NCBI GenBank assembly: GCA_035527275.1
Contig: DATLBA010000115.1
Coordinates: 1 to 5,978 of the forward strand
Origin: DATLBA01 sp035527275
GTDB lineage: Bacteria > Planctomycetota > Phycisphaerae > FEN-1346
Reading direction: 5' to 3'
DNA length: 5,978 nucleotides
Shown: in pieces, positions 5,060 to 5,978 of the stretch
Numbering within the stretch: position 1 is the first letter of the stretch
How the letters are laid out: each line of letters opens with the position of its first letter
Notes under the pieces: generated by a model
Database searches by the model: none
The model's input: only the letters and a program-made list of their open reading frames with translations
Told to the model about the DNA's origin: nothing
Position numbers and translations under genes: made by a program

Positions 5060-5241
5060 CCGCCCACCGTTCCTTTCCTTTTTCACCTTTCTGCGCGCGC
5101 CCCGCCCTCCACGGCGGGTCTGCGCTGCGCTCCGACAAGCGGGGCGGCAAAACCGCAACTGTTTCGCCGGCCGGCTTGCCGGCCGCTCATGCGTGTCGGG
5201 TGAGGCCCGCCGGATTTACTGTCGCGACGCTTGATGGATAT
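5060..5241. other. Gene-free GC-rich intergenic stretch with nested hairpins
   Basis: I see no credible gene here; open frames are low-complexity and lack start signals. It begins with a pyrimidine-rich tract (5063-5095). CCCGCC (5101-5106) can pair with GGCGGG (5113-5118), or a slightly shifted segment can pair with GCGGGGCG near 5139. CGGCCGG-CTTG-CCGGCCG forms a perfect 7-bp hairpin at 5168-5185. CGGGTGAGGCCC (5197-5208) is the exact reverse complement of 5012-5023 in the upstream terminator. Confidence 0.5.
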
Positions 5242-5268
5242 AAAAAGGGCGGTCCCGAAGGACCGCCC
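5242..5268 (-). terminator. Intrinsic terminator of the PEP-CTERM gene with UUCG loop
   Basis: Read on the minus strand, GGGCGGTCC-TTCG-GGACCGCCC is a perfect 9-bp stem closed by the very stable C(UUCG)G tetraloop. It is followed directly by TTTTT (complement of 5242-5246). It lies about 35 bases after the stop codon of the PEP-CTERM gene. Confidence 0.9.
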
Positions 5269-5303
5269 GAGGCACTGCATAGTAAGAGGAGGGGCCGGCG
5301 AGT

Positions 5304-5978
5304 TTACCTGCGACGCCGCCGCAGGACGAACATTCCCAGGCCGCCCAGGCCCATCAGCGCCATCGTGGCCGGCTCGGGAACGAATTGGATGTTGTCCACG
5401 AAGAAGGCCGCAGCATAGGTTTGCTGTGTCCCGTTCAGGTCCAACTCGATATTCACGTGGTCGTCCGCCCCCGCCTCGACGTGCCACGTCAGGTAAGTGC
5501 CTGATGCGATCTCGCCGGCCGCGACCGTCTGGCGTCCCTGATCGTCAACACGGACCTCAATCTCCGTATCCACGATGTCCACGTCGTAGAACAGGATGGT
5601 CAGGTCAAACTTCACCGCCGTGTATCCCGTCATGCGTTCCAGATCCTTCGCGATGTCCAGGTGATACCACACGTCCGCCACCTGCGGCGTGCCCGGCTCA
5701 AATGGCAACTGCTGAAGGGAATACGAGAACTGGTCAACCCAGAGCGGCGTGCTGTAGGCCTCCGGAATGGGCGTCAGATACGGCGTCGGGTCGCCAGTCG
5801 GCACAGCCATCCCTGACCCGTCCAGCGTGGCTCCGCGAATCCAGTGACCGGCGTAGCCGTACACGAGGTACCATTGGTCCGGGGCGGTCGTGTGATCCCG
5901 TTGGAGGTAATCCACGGCAATCGCCCCCTTCGCCCCACTTCCAAGGAGCATGAGACCCACCAGCGCCAATGCAATTTT
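5304..5978 (-). CDS. Secreted PEP-CTERM protein, 5' end cut by window edge (at least 225 aa)
   Basis: The C-terminus carries the PEP-CTERM sorting signal VPEPATMALMGLGGLG, then MFVL and five arginines. Such tails are recognised by exosortase, which removes them and delivers the protein to the cell surface or extracellular matrix. The N-terminus visible here (KIALALVGLMLLGSG) is the hydrophobic core of a signal peptide, with AIA before VDYLQ as a plausible signal peptidase site. The reading frame stays open to the window edge, so the real start lies beyond it; a TTG at 5969 is inside the signal peptide and is not the start. The mature domain is about 180 residues, acidic, apparently without cysteine, and rich in alternating beta-type segments (VKFDLTILFYDVDI, TEIEVRVDD, HVNIELDLNG, AAFFVDNIQFVPEP). 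It is probably a single beta-sandwich, as in many proteins of this class. No enzymatic motif is recognised. A UUCG terminator follows. Confidence 0.88.
   Translation of the reverse strand, partial: KIALALVGLMLLGSGAKGAIAVDYLQRDHTTAPDQWYLVYGYAGHWIRGATLDGSGMAVPTGDPTPYLTPIPEAYSTPLWVDQFSYSLQQLPFEPGTPQVADVWYHLDIAKDLERMTGYTAVKFDLTILFYDVDIVDTEIEVRVDDQGRQTVAAGEIASGTYLTWHVEAGADDHVNIELDLNGTQQTYAAAFFVDNIQFVPEPATMALMGLGGLGMFVLRRRRR

Noticed and set aside
5063..5095. Pyrimidine-rich tract after the plus-strand terminator
   Set aside because: It could be a triplex or protein-binding tract, but it is short and irregular and has no partner feature, so no function is supported.
5231..5953. 240-residue plus-strand open frame
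   Set aside because: It is antisense to the PEP-CTERM gene, starts inside that gene's terminator region and encodes Arg/Pro/Ser-rich low-complexity sequence.

Overview
The window is a GC-rich bacterial chromosome segment with ordinary housekeeping genes on the plus strand and two less familiar genes on the minus strand. The best clue to the organism is the gene at the right edge. It encodes a secreted protein ending in a PEP-CTERM sorting tail (VPEP, a glycine-rich hydrophobic helix, then five arginines), a form common in Planctomycetota, especially Phycisphaerae-like lineages. The MiaA and RNase P protein variants and the unusual gene order fit an uncultured planctomycete, but this assignment is inference. 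No phage, IS element, tRNA, rRNA or CRISPR array was found.

Plus strand, left to right. miaA (tRNA A37 dimethylallyltransferase) ends at 992. A 222-base gap follows, holding two GC-rich hairpins and a very good sigma70-type promoter (TTGCTT-17-TATAAT). That promoter should drive a tight five-gene operon: a class II J-protein (cbpA-like), its CbpM/MerR-type modulator, a 91-residue single-pass membrane protein of unknown function, rnpA (RNase P protein) and yidD (membrane-protein insertion factor). The last three junctions are all 4-base ATGA overlaps, so translation is probably coupled. The familiar rpmH-rnpA-yidD-yidC order is not present: rpmH and yidC are missing, and a DnaK co-chaperone module sits upstream instead. 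The 5' end of rnpA encodes an unusual N-terminal extension built on a 27-bp tandem repeat whose copies each form a small hairpin.

Minus strand. A gene convergent with yidD (3728-4843) encodes a protein with two N-terminal membrane helices followed by four TPR-like units spaced exactly 55 residues apart. Its start has a strong Shine-Dalgarno sequence.

The 460-base gap 4844-5303 has no convincing protein gene but is rich in signals. It contains an AT-rich dyad, a plus-strand promoter-like sequence, and a strong plus-strand intrinsic terminator that has no plus-strand gene to end. Together these suggest an undescribed small RNA of about 78 nt. A minus-strand UUCG-loop terminator lies just downstream of the PEP-CTERM gene, which is cut by the right edge of the window.

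As a working picture, the plus-strand operon links protein folding (J-protein and modulator), tRNA 5' maturation (RNase P) and membrane-protein biogenesis (YidD) under one promoter. The minus-strand genes belong to the cell envelope.
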